Numbered from the stretch's first letter, positions 8,737 through 18,831 are shown. The stretch is 64,000 nucleotides of DNA from Carboxylicivirga agarovorans (GCF_050589845.1 NZ_JBNGPA010000001.1:496001-560000); one strand, 5' to 3'. The notes: generated from the sequence alone by a model not told the origin. Made by a program: numbers and translations.

Positions 8737-8927
8737 TTTCAAGTCAGATTCTGATTAACAAATCAAAAATTACCAGAAAATTCAATACAAACAAATACTA
8801 TTCAATCAAATAGCTATTTAAAACACACTATTTGAACATTTGTCAACTTCTCATCAAGCTACACACTTCAACTTTTCACCCTTTCTTACGCATTACACTG
8901 TTTAGTATTGATAATCTGATACTTTTC

Positions 8928-11099
8928 CTATTGAACGTTTATTGTGACGGTTTTCTTCACCTGGTTGGATGCCGTTCCGATCAATAACTTGTACGATCCT
9001 TTTTCCAGGTTCCAGTCATGAATGCTTTCATCGTAAAAAGCAAAGGAATCAACAGGCAGCTCCAGCTCCACCATTTGGGTTTCACCTGCCTGCAACTTCA
9101 CTTTTTTAAAGGCCTTTAATTCCTTTACAGGTCGCATAACCGAAGCCTTCACATCTGTGACATACACCTGAACAACTTCAGCCCCGTCAAGCTCACCTGT
9201 GTTGCTGAGTGATACATTGAGCCTGATCACATCACCGGCACTATATTCATTCGTATTAACCGAAGCCGTGTTTATTTTGAAGGTGGTATATGACAAGCCA
9301 TAACCAAACGCATAGAGTGGTTTTACCTTTTTGGTATCGTGCCAACGGTAACCTACCAGTATATCTTCTTTATAAACCTGGTCAACACCATCACCCGGAT
9401 AGGATAATTCGTCGTAGGCATGAGCGCCATTGTCTTCCAGTTTCACAGGGAAGCTCATGGGTAATTTTCCCGATGGATTAATGTCACCTGACAACACATC
9501 GGCAATGGCATGACCTGTTTCGCTGCCCAGGTACCAGGCCTGAACAATAGCCTGGGCTTTTGACTGCCATGGCATGGCAACAGCATTACCACTGACAAGA
9601 ATAACAGCCACATTTTTATTAACGGTCATTATTTCATTCAACAGTTCATCCTGGCCAAATGGCAGGTGTAAACTTTTACGATCACCATTCTCACAGTCCT
9701 GCTCATGATTTTTGTTCAAGCCCCCGACAAACAATACCATGTCAGCATTTGCTGCAGTTTCAATGGCTGCCTGCCTCAATGAATCCTGATCCAAATCCGG
9801 TGCGATCACCCTGTTGTAAACAGAGGGTCCTGATGAATATCCCATAGCATGAACAATATTGGCCTTGGAAAAACGCTTTATAATACCATCCAGGGGTGAT
9901 AGCTCATGAACGGTTTTTAACTCGGATGAACCACCGCCAACAGTCATCATACGCGTGGCGTTTTCTCCAATCACCGCAATGGTCTTTGTTGTTTCCGGAT
10001 TAAGAGGAAAGAAGTCCTTGTTGTTTTTCAACAGCACAATTCCCTCCTGTGCCACTTCACGGGCAAGGTCAAAATGTTGCTGGTTAGCTTTGCGACCAAA
10101 GGGACGTGTCTGATCCATGTTGGTGCGGTACATCAACCGAAGAATACGACGTACCTTATCATCTACCACACTTTCGTCGATTTCTCCACTTTTAAGCAAG
10201 TCGAGAAAAGGATTAGCCAGGTAATAATAGTCGTAGGCATTTTCTTTGGAAGAGCTTAAACCATCGGTACCCGTTCCCATCTCAATATCCAAACCATTGA
10301 GTGCTGCCTCCCGCGTATCATGGGCACTGCCCCAGTCGGTTACAACCACACCATCAAATTCCCAATCACCTTTCAGTATATCATTGATCAGTACTTTATG
10401 ATGACTGGTGTGCTGACCATTGTATTTGTTGTAGGCTCCCATAATGGACCATACATCGCCTTTTTGAACAGCTGCTTTAAATGCCGGCAGATATATCTCA
10501 TGCAGTGCACGGTCACTCACCTGTACATTGATATGATCACGCCATACTTCCTGGTTATTGAGTACATAATGCTTGACACAGGCCGCCACTCCATTGCTTT
10601 GAACTCCATGGATATAAGGCACACACATGACAGAAGCCAGGTAAGGGTCTTCACCCATGTATTCAAAATTACGACCATTAAGGGGTGTCCGGTAAATATT
10701 GACTCCCGGCCCGAGTAAAATATCTTTTCTGCGGTAGCGCGCTTCTTCGCCAATGGCAACACCATATTTGTAGGCCAACTCAGGATTAAATGTAGACGCC
10801 AGACAAGTGAGTGCCGGAAATGCGGTACACGAATCATTGGTCCAGCCTGCATAACTCCAGCTATCCCATTCTATCTCTGCTCTCACTCCATGTGGTCCGT
10901 CTGACATCCATATTTCGGGTATGCCAAGGCGTTCAACACCAGCCGAGCTAAACTTGGATTGTGCATGGCACATCTTTACTTTCTCCTCGAGTGTCAGCTG
11001 ACTGATAATGTCATCGATCTGCTTTTCTATCTTATCCTGATCCTGGGCAGACACAACTGCACCAAAGAACAATACACTCAAAATTAAGAGATACTTCAT
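8928..11099 (-). CDS. GH3 beta-glucosidase, secreted (no lipobox)
   Basis: A 723-aa glycoside hydrolase family 3 enzyme with a type I-like signal peptide (ending about VVSAQ, residue 19). Domain order: (alpha/beta)8 barrel with MSDGPHGVR, GRNFEYMGEDPYL, VKHYVLNNQE and the nucleophile motif VVVTDWGS (Asp255); an alpha/beta sandwich; and a C-terminal FnIII-like domain from around GYRWHDTKKVKPLYAFGYGLSYTTF. It should remove terminal beta-linked glucose from oligosaccharides in the periplasm. It lies in a run with a second, divergent GH3 (gap 222 bases) and precedes DoxX (gap 191 bases). The wide flanking gaps and a -7-like box at 11125-11132 suggest it can also be transcribed separately. Linkage specificity is not certain from sequence. 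Confidence 0.93.
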   Translation of the reverse strand: MKYLLILSVLFFGAVVSAQDQDKIEKQIDDIISQLTLEEKVKMCHAQSKFSSAGVERLGIPEIWMSDGPHGVRAEIEWDSWSYAGWTNDSCTAFPALTCLASTFNPELAYKYGVAIGEEARYRRKDILLGPGVNIYRTPLNGRNFEYMGEDPYLASVMCVPYIHGVQSNGVAACVKHYVLNNQEVWRDHINVQVSDRALHEIYLPAFKAAVQKGDVWSIMGAYNKYNGQHTSHHKVLINDILKGDWEFDGVVVTDWGSAHDTREAALNGLDIEMGTGTDGLSSSKENAYDYYYLANPFLDLLKSGEIDESVVDDKVRRILRLMYRTNMDQTRPFGRKANQQHFDLAREVAQEGIVLLKNNKDFFPLNPETTKTIAVIGENATRMMTVGGGSSELKTVHELSPLDGIIKRFSKANIVHAMGYSSGPSVYNRVIAPDLDQDSLRQAAIETAANADMVLFVGGLNKNHEQDCENGDRKSLHLPFGQDELLNEIMTVNKNVAVILVSGNAVAMPWQSKAQAIVQAWYLGSETGHAIADVLSGDINPSGKLPMSFPVKLEDNGAHAYDELSYPGDGVDQVYKEDILVGYRWHDTKKVKPLYAFGYGLSYTTFKINTASVNTNEYSAGDVIRLNVSLSNTGELDGAEVVQVYVTDVKASVMRPVKELKAFKKVKLQAGETQMVELELPVDSFAFYDESIHDWNLEKGSYKLLIGTASNQVKKTVTINVQ

Positions 11100-11124
11100 G
11101 GTTCTATGTTTATTATTGGAAGAG

Positions 11125-11132
11125 CAAAAATA
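11125..11132 (-). promoter_or_regulatory. Candidate -7 box upstream of GH3 gene 8928-11099
   Basis: The minus strand reads TATTTTTG, which fits TAnnTTTG, and ends 25 bases before the ATG. No clear -33 box is visible. It lies in the unusually long 222-base gap between the two GH3 genes. Confidence 0.35.
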
Positions 11133-11321
11133 GCTGAAAGACGAATCAGCCTTATGTATGAAATGTTTTCAATTGGAAGGGCAATTGTTAACAAAACGGG
11201 AAAAGTAGAAGACAAGTCCGGCCTGAATGTAGAATCTGCGATTATTCCTTATTCAATTTAATTGACGACGTCTCGCCACAAAGTGTAATAACCGGACTTA
11301 CTCTTATATTTTCAATGTTGA

Positions 11322-13709
11322 TCAAAAAGAGACATTTTCAACTTCTTTAAACGTTTTATAGCCGGGAGTGTAGGTAATGCTTTTGCAACGTTCAATTAAC
11401 TCATCAACTTCTTCATGCGTAATTTCATTGTGAGTAATATACGGAAATTTGATCATTGGATGCTCCATAAAGAATCCCGGTATATTGGCTTCGTCCATCG
11501 ACTTGCCTTCAGGTGTCCACCCTTTGATCCAGTTAGGCATATATTCTTTTAACAACTCACGTGCATCAGGATTATCCCATAGCTCTTTGGCAAAAGTATA
11601 TTTATCGGCCATTAACGGCACTTGTTGAGTTGACTCCAGTTCAATGGTTTCTTTCAGGCGAATATCGCGTGATGAGGCCGCTACCATAACTGTAAAATCT
11701 CCGCTTTCAGCAATCCACATATCGCGTTTAGCATCATAATAAGAATAATCACGACCAGATAGTTCAAAACTAAGCTCCTTGGTCTCACCCGGCTGAAGCT
11801 CCACTTTTACAAAACGCTTCAACTCCTTTTCAGGACGCTGCAGTGTACTTTCAGCATCACTAATGTATAACTGAACAATTTCTTTACCGGCCACTGCCCC
11901 TGTATTGGCAACTTTTACACGCACTTCCAAAACATCCTTGTCCGTCACTTTCTTTGCCGATACCCTGATATCAGAATATTCAAAGCTGGTGTATGACAAG
12001 CCATGCCCGAACGGGAACAATGGTTCAATTTGTTTTTCATCGTAATAGCGGTAACCAACAAAGATACGTTCACCATAAATGACGTTCCCCTGTTCACCGG
12101 GGAAATTAAAAGACGCAGGTGTATCAGCCAGTTTTACTGGGAATGTTTCAGCCAGTTTTCCCGATGGGTTGACAGCTCCGAACAATACATCTGCTACAGC
12201 ACCTGCTCCGGCCTGACCACCCAGCCATGTTTCCACAACAGCAGGTACTTCATTAATCCATGGCATAGCCACAGCACTTCCGTTGGTTAAAACAGCTACT
12301 GTATTAGCCTGGACTTTTGCCACTTCTGCCATCAGTTTGTTATGAGCAGCAGGCATATCAATGTGCTTACGGTCAATACCTTCTGATTCATAGTGTAAAG
12401 GCAGGCCGGCAAAAACCAGTGCGATATCTGATTCCTGTGCCAACTTAACGGCTTCATCGATCATCGTATAATCATCATCATCCTTAAGGTTGTATCCCTG
12501 TGCATATTTCACCTTGACACCTTTGCCATATTCAGCCTTGATAATATCCAATACATTGTCAAGTTGTGTTGGTTTTACTTCAGAACTACCGTTACCCTGA
12601 TAGCGCGGATCAGAGGCAAATTGTCCAATAACAGCTATCTTTTTATACTTGTCATCACTGATTGGTAATACCGCATTATCATTCTTAAGCAGAGTAATGG
12701 CCTGACCATGCACCTCACGGGCAAATTGATGGTGTTCGTCAACCTTCTGGTCTACACCTTCACGATCCAGTGATTTGGCTTTTAATACCACCATTACTAT
12801 TTCCTTCACCAGCTTATCCAATATCGCCTCATCCAGGTCTCCGTCCTGAACTGCTTTTAACACGATCTCATCATTGACATTACTCACATGTGGCATTTCA
12901 ATGTGCATACCTGCCTTTAAAGCTTCGACCCTGTCGATCACCGCAAACCAGTCAGAGACAACGATACCCTCAAAGCCCCATTCTTCCTTTAGAATCCTGG
13001 TCAACAGGTACGGACTCTGGGTGCCATATACGCCTTGAACACGGTTGTAACAGGCCATCACCGTCCATGGCTGCGCTTTTTTAACGGCTATTTCAAATGG
13101 TGTCAGGTATATTTCATGTAGCGTACGCATATCCACATCTGAATTCATGAACATGCGCATGGTCTCCACATTATTGGCAGTAAAATGCTTTAAGGATGTT
13201 CCAACACCCTGGCTTTGCACCCCATTGATGTAGGCTGCTCCCAATTCACCTGATAAAACAGGGTCTTCTGAAAAATACTCGAAGTTACGTCCTCCCAGCA
13301 CCGAGCGTTTGATATTGACACCAGGACCCAATAATACATTGACACCAAGTGCCTGACATTCTTCTCCAAGCGCCTGTCCTACTTTGTAGATCAGATCAAC
13401 ATCCCATGACGCGGATAAAGCTGATGCCGTTGGAAAGCAGGTGGCCGGGTGCTGATCACCATAACCCGCTTTGTTAGTGGCCGGTGCCCTGCGTAAACCA
13501 TGAGGACCGTCGGCCATCCAGATCCACGGAATATCCAGTCGTTCGATAGGTTGAGAGCTCCAGTCGTCACGACCCGAACACAATGATACTTTTTCTTCCA
13601 GTGTCATTTTTGAAACCAGATCATTTACTTTTTTCTCCAACTCATTATTCTGAGCTCTTAATCCAAATGTGGTCATGATCAAGAGAATTAAAAACGATGT
13701 ATTTTTCAT
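11322..13709 (-). CDS. GH3 beta-glucosidase with C-terminal extension
   Basis: A 795-aa secreted GH3 enzyme with a signal peptide ending near GLRAQ (residue 20). Motifs include MADGPHGLRR, GPGVNIKRSVLGGRNFEYFSED, KHFTANN and the nucleophile VVSDWFA (Asp253), then the second domain and an FnIII-like domain around FPFGHGLSYTSFEYS. About 95 residues follow the FnIII-like domain, including KELWDNPDARELLKEYMPNW and the end CKSITYTPGYKTFKEVENVSF. This tail occurs in a subgroup of GH3 proteins and may pack against the core. The expected role is exo-acting release of glucose from beta-glucan oligosaccharides. The start is 25 bases after the upstream symporter stop, so they are co-transcribed. Confidence 0.93.
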   Translation of the reverse strand: MKNTSFLILLIMTTFGLRAQNNELEKKVNDLVSKMTLEEKVSLCSGRDDWSSQPIERLDIPWIWMADGPHGLRRAPATNKAGYGDQHPATCFPTASALSASWDVDLIYKVGQALGEECQALGVNVLLGPGVNIKRSVLGGRNFEYFSEDPVLSGELGAAYINGVQSQGVGTSLKHFTANNVETMRMFMNSDVDMRTLHEIYLTPFEIAVKKAQPWTVMACYNRVQGVYGTQSPYLLTRILKEEWGFEGIVVSDWFAVIDRVEALKAGMHIEMPHVSNVNDEIVLKAVQDGDLDEAILDKLVKEIVMVVLKAKSLDREGVDQKVDEHHQFAREVHGQAITLLKNDNAVLPISDDKYKKIAVIGQFASDPRYQGNGSSEVKPTQLDNVLDIIKAEYGKGVKVKYAQGYNLKDDDDYTMIDEAVKLAQESDIALVFAGLPLHYESEGIDRKHIDMPAAHNKLMAEVAKVQANTVAVLTNGSAVAMPWINEVPAVVETWLGGQAGAGAVADVLFGAVNPSGKLAETFPVKLADTPASFNFPGEQGNVIYGERIFVGYRYYDEKQIEPLFPFGHGLSYTSFEYSDIRVSAKKVTDKDVLEVRVKVANTGAVAGKEIVQLYISDAESTLQRPEKELKRFVKVELQPGETKELSFELSGRDYSYYDAKRDMWIAESGDFTVMVAASSRDIRLKETIELESTQQVPLMADKYTFAKELWDNPDARELLKEYMPNWIKGWTPEGKSMDEANIPGFFMEHPMIKFPYITHNEITHEEVDELIERCKSITYTPGYKTFKEVENVSF

Positions 13710-13734
13710 CTTGCTGGTATATTATGATTGTCAA

Positions 13735-15456
13735 TTAATTTTCATTCTCTTTAGAACGTCTTTCCTCAAGGTCTGCCTGCATTTGCAAACACGTTTTCCT
13801 ATCAATGGTATAGAAATAGAGCAATACCGCACAAGACATGTATAAGATACCCGGAATTACTGATATCATCAACTTAATACCATTAATAGTTGATTCGCTT
13901 TGAACGGCATTGGCCTCAAACTTAAACCAAACCAATAACCAACTGGCTAATGCTGCACCAATACCCCATCCGGCTTTTTGCGCAAAGGTCGCTGCAGAAA
14001 AAACTAAACCTGTCGAGCGCTGCCCCGTTTTCCACTCGGTATAATCAGCGGTATCGGCCAGCATGGTCCACAGAAGTACCACTGCTGGTGCATAAGTGAA
14101 CTTAGCCAGAACATTAAAAATATAGATAAGGGTATAATCTCCGGCTTCAGGGATGTAAAGTAAGGCAAAGAAAATACCCGATAAAATAGTACTGGCCATA
14201 AATACATTGCGATTACCAAATCGTTTGGCCAAAGGTTTGGCCATTGGCAATCCTATGATCAAGGCAACACTGCTGACCACATTAAATAACTGCACGTTTT
14301 CTTCCGTTCCGATGTAATATTTGAAGTAATAAGCGATGGATAAGTTCTGAAGCGCAAACATGATAAAAGAAACAATACCTACCAGGGCCAGGATTAACCA
14401 AGGCCGATTTTTGCCTAAGTTTTTTAGATCAGACCATATCGATTGATTCTGAATAACCGGTGGGGCAACTCGTTCCTTTGTGGAAAAGAAGGTTATCAGG
14501 AAAAATACAACACTTAAAAAGCCCAGTACCAATAAGGTATACTGGTAGCCCTTAGCTTTATCGACTGTATTATCATTTTCCCGCACATCGATAACCGTTT
14601 CCTTGGTATCAGCAGTAATGTAATGCACATCCTCACGAACCATGGGATATGAAACAAAACTCGCCTTACCTTCACGGGCCTTTATGCTTGTTGAATCGAA
14701 AACAATTGTATTCTCGCTGTAAACCAACGTATCGTTTTCAGCCGGACTGACTACAACATACAGAAATCCTTCAGCAGATTTAGCATCGACATCTTCGATA
14801 GAATAAACCAGGGTATCAATGCCGACAAAACCAGGTTTTACCTGGTAACGAATGCTATCGCTATTGATCACTTCAGCCACACCACCTTTTGCAGGTTGAC
14901 TTACAATGTTGGTTGTAAAATCTCCTTTTCCGAAATAAATGGCCATAGACAAGGCCAGTCCTGTTACAATTAATTGTCCTGAAAAAGCACTGATAAAACG
15001 GTAGGTATTTATTCCTGCCCGTTCGTTGGAATCAGAAGTCATTACAGCCATTAATGATGAGTAAGGCAGGTTGATGGCAGTATAGGCCGTCATCAATAAA
15101 AAGTAAGTAACGGCAGCCCAGATTATTTTACCGGTCTGGTTCAGGTCGGGGGTGGTAAATGTTAAAACAGCCAATATAGCGTATGGCACTGCTGTATATA
15201 AAATATACGGTCTGAATTTTCCCCAACGTGTATTGGTACGGTCGGAGATGATACCCATCAAGGGGTCATTGATCATATCCCATACACGGGCTATCAGCAT
15301 TATGGTACCCGCGGCAGCAGCTGAAATACCAAAGGTGTCTGTGTAAAAAATAAGAATCCAGAAACCTACCATGTCCCACACAAAATGGGACGCAGTATCT
15401 CCTAAACTATAACCTAATTTTTCCTTGAATGATAACTTTGTTGCTGTTTTATTCAT
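13735..15456 (-). CDS. GPH-family sugar:cation symporter with an inserted Ig/cadherin-like domain
   Basis: This inner-membrane symporter of the MFS-related GPH/MFS_2 family is 573 aa, longer than the usual ~450-480. Family signatures are LGYSLGDTASH in the first helix, VWDMINDPLMGIISDRTNTRWGK, TAINLPYSSL and the late WTMLADTADYTEWKTG. Between the fifth and sixth helices lies a soluble insertion of about 120 residues (178-301, bases ~14556-14925). Its first part (182-237) matches the cadherin-like/Big_9 pattern: SQPAKGGV, then PGFVGIDTLVYSIEDVDAKS, then a beta strand ending VVVSP. GPH topology places this loop in the periplasm. The second symporter (16292-17740) has no such insertion. It likely imports laminari-oligosaccharides or glucose for cytoplasmic phosphorolysis. 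Confidence 0.9.
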   Translation of the reverse strand: MNKTATKLSFKEKLGYSLGDTASHFVWDMVGFWILIFYTDTFGISAAAAGTIMLIARVWDMINDPLMGIISDRTNTRWGKFRPYILYTAVPYAILAVLTFTTPDLNQTGKIIWAAVTYFLLMTAYTAINLPYSSLMAVMTSDSNERAGINTYRFISAFSGQLIVTGLALSMAIYFGKGDFTTNIVSQPAKGGVAEVINSDSIRYQVKPGFVGIDTLVYSIEDVDAKSAEGFLYVVVSPAENDTLVYSENTIVFDSTSIKAREGKASFVSYPMVREDVHYITADTKETVIDVRENDNTVDKAKGYQYTLLVLGFLSVVFFLITFFSTKERVAPPVIQNQSIWSDLKNLGKNRPWLILALVGIVSFIMFALQNLSIAYYFKYYIGTEENVQLFNVVSSVALIIGLPMAKPLAKRFGNRNVFMASTILSGIFFALLYIPEAGDYTLIYIFNVLAKFTYAPAVVLLWTMLADTADYTEWKTGQRSTGLVFSAATFAQKAGWGIGAALASWLLVWFKFEANAVQSESTINGIKLMISVIPGILYMSCAVLLYFYTIDRKTCLQMQADLEERRSKENEN

Positions 15457-15479
15457 CCGTATGGTTTATTTAATGATGT

Positions 15480-16277
15480 TTATTTCTGATAAATTCTCAC
15501 ATACTCTACTTCCATCGTCTGTGGGAAAGCCAAAGTATCAATCCCTTCAACACTGCCCCACGCGCCGCCAACAGCCACATTAAGCAAGAGGTAAAATGGT
15601 TTTTCGTACGGCCATTTATCAACACCTAGACCTTCATTGCCATAGGCGAAGTATTGCTGCTCGTCAACAAAGGCTTTCATGGTATCTGGTGTCCATTCCA
15701 GAATGTAATTATGGAATTGTGTATCAACATCAGGCACATTAATAACGCCGGTTTGCTGTGTGCCGGTTTGCCACTGGTAATCCTTTGAATGAGCTGAAGC
15801 ATGGATCACTCCCAAATCGTGTCCCACATGCTCCATAATGTCTATCTCACCAATATTTGGCCAGTCGCCGTCATTAAAACTCCAACCTCCGGGCATCATC
15901 CATATGGCCGACCAGGTTCCGACTCCCTTGGGTAACTTTGCCCTCACTTCAACCTTACCATGCAGCCAATCGGCTTTTGACATTAACCTTGCCGATGTGA
16001 AGGCTTTACCTTCGTATGCTTCATTGATGGCTGTGATATGTAGTTTACCATCTTCTACCCAGGCATTTTCTTTACGTGCCCTGGTATAAAACTGAGACTC
16101 ATTATTACCCCAGCCATGTGCATTTCCTTCCTGATCGTATGCCCATTTAGTGGAATCAGGCAATCCGACATAATCAAATTCATCCTGCCAAACCAGCTTG
16201 TATTCATCTTTTGAGCAGTTGCAAGCTGCTAAAGCCAGTAACAAAAGTCCAATTAATGATACTCTCAATCTCTTCAT
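15480..16277 (-). CDS. GH16 endo-beta-1,3-glucanase (laminarinase-type) lipoprotein
   Basis: A 265-aa lipoprotein (LALAAC, Cys19) with a single GH16 jelly-roll domain. The catalytic signature GEIDIMEHVG supplies the nucleophile Glu144, Asp146 and acid/base Glu149. The start LVWQDEFDY, WGNNESQFYT and the end MEVEYVRIYQK are typical of the laminarinase subfamily (GH16_3). It should cut internal beta-1,3 bonds of laminarin or of large imported oligosaccharides. The gene lies between the two symporter genes with gaps of 14 and 23 bases. It resembles the GH16 at 27565-28356, a likely paralogue. Surface versus periplasmic location is open, because no acidic export tag follows the cysteine. Confidence 0.93.
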   Translation of the reverse strand: MKRLRVSLIGLLLLALAACNCSKDEYKLVWQDEFDYVGLPDSTKWAYDQEGNAHGWGNNESQFYTRARKENAWVEDGKLHITAINEAYEGKAFTSARLMSKADWLHGKVEVRAKLPKGVGTWSAIWMMPGGWSFNDGDWPNIGEIDIMEHVGHDLGVIHASAHSKDYQWQTGTQQTGVINVPDVDTQFHNYILEWTPDTMKAFVDEQQYFAYGNEGLGVDKWPYEKPFYLLLNVAVGGAWGSVEGIDTLAFPQTMEVEYVRIYQK

Positions 16278-16291
16278 AGCTATACTTTTTA

Positions 16292-17740
16292 TTATTCTTC
16301 TCCCTGATGCTTCACTTTACCACGTCGGGCAATTAATTGATCCTTTATTTCATTGGCCCTTTCTTCGGTCAAATCATAATTTTTCATGACCAGTATGGCA
16401 ATAATTCCAAAGATGATTGGAATGACGATATCGGCGATACGCAGTCTGGTCATAGCTTCGGCAGACTGCACTTTAATGTCTTCATTAAATCCGATATAAT
16501 GCAACACCACTCCACTTAGAAACATAGCTATCGATTGTCCGATTTTAGTCATCCACCAATAAACAGCTCCAAACATCGCTTCTCTGCGCTCACCGGTATT
16601 TAGTTCATCCAAATCACACACATCGGCTGTCATGGACATCATCAATGTAAATAAGCTGCCAATACCAAACGATAAGAATGGGATAGGCATAAACATCAAC
16701 CATGGAATTTCAGGATAATTAAATCCCCACCATTTTAACACATAGCCGATAAAGGATATCAACGTGGCAATAATGAATGCTTTCTTTTTACCATACTTTT
16801 CTGCAACCTTAGTAATGATGGGTATAACAATAAACATTGTTCCCAGTGCACTTGCCGAACCAAAAAGTCCAACCCAAATATTGGCAGATTCCTGATTTCC
16901 ATTAAACCAGAAATAGACAATTATATACATAGCGAACTGTGCAATAATCTGAAAACCATTAAATATCAAAAAAGTGGCAGCACAAAGCCTAAGAAAAGGT
17001 TTATTAACAATAGTCAGTTTAATACCCCTAAAGAACTCTTTTATATTTGCTTTTAATTCTTCTCGTGTGAGGTCATTCTTTTTTTCCTGTTCAGGGACTA
17101 TTATTTCTTTATTAAAAAATGCCGGTAATATTCCCAAAAGCATACATATCGCACCAACCCAGATAGCTATCGTCTTGGCGCCTTGTGGTGCTGACTCAAA
17201 AACAGTCGGTTCATATATTATAACCCAGAGCCATGGAGCTATTACCCAGGCAATTTGACCCATAAACTGCGAAATAGCCATTAATCGCGTACGCTCATTA
17301 TAGTCAGGTGTCATTTCATAACCCAAACCAATTAAAGGAGTGGCAAAAATGGTATAACCAATATAAAAGAAGATAGATACAATCAGGAAGTAAAAGAAGT
17401 TATAAAGTTCACTGTTTTCAGGATTTAACTGCCACATAATCATATATGAAATACCGGCAATAACACTTCCTACAAAAATATACGGCTTCCTTCTGCCCCA
17501 CCTTGACCTGGTATTATCCGAAATGTATCCCATTAGCGGATCAGTAATCGCATCAATTATTCGTGGTACCGCCAACAGGGTTCCCACCAATATCGGACTC
17601 ATTCCTAATGACATAACCAATACGGCCATGCACATTGTAAGTGCCGCCGGAAATAATTGATTCGCCAAATGACCAGAACCAAACGTTACTTTCTGAAAGG
17701 TAGGGACCTTATCTTCCCGTGCTATTTTAATTGCATTCAT
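16292..17740 (-). CDS. GPH-family sugar:cation symporter (MFS_2)
   Basis: This 482-aa transporter has about twelve hydrophobic helices and the GPH markers DAITDPLMGYISDNTRSRWGRRKPY, ERTRLMAISQF and the late DVCDLDELNTGERREAMFGAVYWW. It is of ordinary length and lacks the extracytoplasmic insertion seen in the other symporter. The cytoplasmic tail is basic and charged (EIKDQLIARRGKVKHQGEE). It probably carries gluco-oligosaccharides or a monosaccharide across the inner membrane. With no signal peptides on the two GH17-like proteins and the phosphorylase encoded upstream, import of intact beta-1,3-oligomers would supply those enzymes. Gaps of 40 and 14 bases to its neighbours support co-transcription. 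Confidence 0.9.
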   Translation of the reverse strand: MNAIKIAREDKVPTFQKVTFGSGHLANQLFPAALTMCMAVLVMSLGMSPILVGTLLAVPRIIDAITDPLMGYISDNTRSRWGRRKPYIFVGSVIAGISYMIMWQLNPENSELYNFFYFLIVSIFFYIGYTIFATPLIGLGYEMTPDYNERTRLMAISQFMGQIAWVIAPWLWVIIYEPTVFESAPQGAKTIAIWVGAICMLLGILPAFFNKEIIVPEQEKKNDLTREELKANIKEFFRGIKLTIVNKPFLRLCAATFLIFNGFQIIAQFAMYIIVYFWFNGNQESANIWVGLFGSASALGTMFIVIPIITKVAEKYGKKKAFIIATLISFIGYVLKWWGFNYPEIPWLMFMPIPFLSFGIGSLFTLMMSMTADVCDLDELNTGERREAMFGAVYWWMTKIGQSIAMFLSGVVLHYIGFNEDIKVQSAEAMTRLRIADIVIPIIFGIIAILVMKNYDLTEERANEIKDQLIARRGKVKHQGEE

Positions 17741-17780
17741 AGATTTTTTCTTTAGTTAGTTGATGTGGATCTTTCTCTTC

Positions 17781-18821
17781 TTACTGCTTTAAAGCCTGAA
17801 TTACTTTCTTAGGCTGACGGTCAACAGTGTATAATCCCCAGTGCTTTTCTGCACCAAGCGGATTATTTGGATTACCCTTCCAGTCCTCGTCAAAGGCCTC
17901 GAAAAAGAAAGTGGTTATCTTATTGTCTTTAGCCCAGGTCATCAGTTCATTATAGTATTGTAATTGTTTATCCTGACTGGCTCGTTCGCCAAACTCAGAT
18001 GCAATGGTGGCCCATCCGGCTTCAGTGATAACAATGTTACTTTCGGGTAGTGCCTGACGTACCTCATTGACATTTTCAATGCTGAACGACAAGCCTTCAT
18101 CAATGTCTTTCCCTTCCCAAACCGGGTAAAGGTGGATTGAAACAAAATCAACTACTTCAGACAATTCAAGGCCATGCTCTGCCCACCACTTGTAGTTATC
18201 GGCCACTGTCACCGGCTGATTAATTCTTTCTTTCACCATTTTCACATAGGCAATAACCGTATCGGGCGATACTTTATGATCGTTCCAGTCGACCAGTGCT
18301 TCATTACCCACATTCACTGCCACAACAGTCTGTGGATATTGATTAGCCAGTGTTATACCCCTGCCTATTTCTTTCAGGTTCTTTTGTCTGTTCTGCTCAA
18401 GCTTTTCCTGCGGGATAGGTTCATTCAGCCAGGCACAGGTTTCATGGGCGCTTAATTCGGCGTCGAGCCAAATGCCCAGCAAAACTTTAATATCTATATC
18501 GTTCTCTTCGATTACCCTGAGAACCATCTCTGAGTTATCACCACAATCGTACAATCGAATAAGCTCAAACAGGTTGTCTTCAGAGAGAATCATCAGGTCT
18601 TCAAGTATTTCATCGTAAGTCGGGTTAACGGCTCCTTCTCCCCTGTCGGGATGTTGTCCGCTTCTGAAGCCCGAATAACATACAGCCTTTGAAACGCCGG
18701 CCACTAAACCATCCTTATCAATATACTGTGGAAGTTTGTCCTTCCTGGATAATATCCCGCATGCTGTCAAGCCTGACAATATCAGGATGCTTATTAAAAC
18801 CTTTAATTGATGATTCTTCAT
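17781..18821 (-). CDS. GH17 beta-1,3-glucanase-like lipoprotein
   Basis: A 346-aa protein with a lipobox (GLTAC, Cys21), exported and membrane-anchored. The TIM barrel shows the GH17 catalytic pair: acid/base in VNVGNEALVDW (Glu174) and nucleophile in NIVITEAGWA (Glu267), plus VSIHLYPVWEG. It is a close relative of the cytoplasmic protein at 18832-19776: both share the CYSGFR(S/Q)GQ segment, the NEA-VDW site and the EKHWGL(Y/F)TVDR(Q/K)PKKV tail. GH17 enzymes hydrolyse or transglycosylate beta-1,3-glucans. Here it probably acts on oligosaccharides in the periplasm or at the surface. The ten-base gap to the upstream gene supports co-translation. Confidence 0.91.
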   Translation of the reverse strand: MKNHQLKVLISILILSGLTACGILSRKDKLPQYIDKDGLVAGVSKAVCYSGFRSGQHPDRGEGAVNPTYDEILEDLMILSEDNLFELIRLYDCGDNSEMVLRVIEENDIDIKVLLGIWLDAELSAHETCAWLNEPIPQEKLEQNRQKNLKEIGRGITLANQYPQTVVAVNVGNEALVDWNDHKVSPDTVIAYVKMVKERINQPVTVADNYKWWAEHGLELSEVVDFVSIHLYPVWEGKDIDEGLSFSIENVNEVRQALPESNIVITEAGWATIASEFGERASQDKQLQYYNELMTWAKDNKITTFFFEAFDEDWKGNPNNPLGAEKHWGLYTVDRQPKKVIQALKQ

Positions 18822-18831
18822 ACTATTCTTA

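Noticed and set aside
11214..11299. Inverted repeat AAGTCCGG / CCGGACTT in the gap between two GH3 genes
   Set aside because: The 8-base arms are 70 bases apart with no T run; this can occur by chance and does not resemble a terminator or operator I can support.
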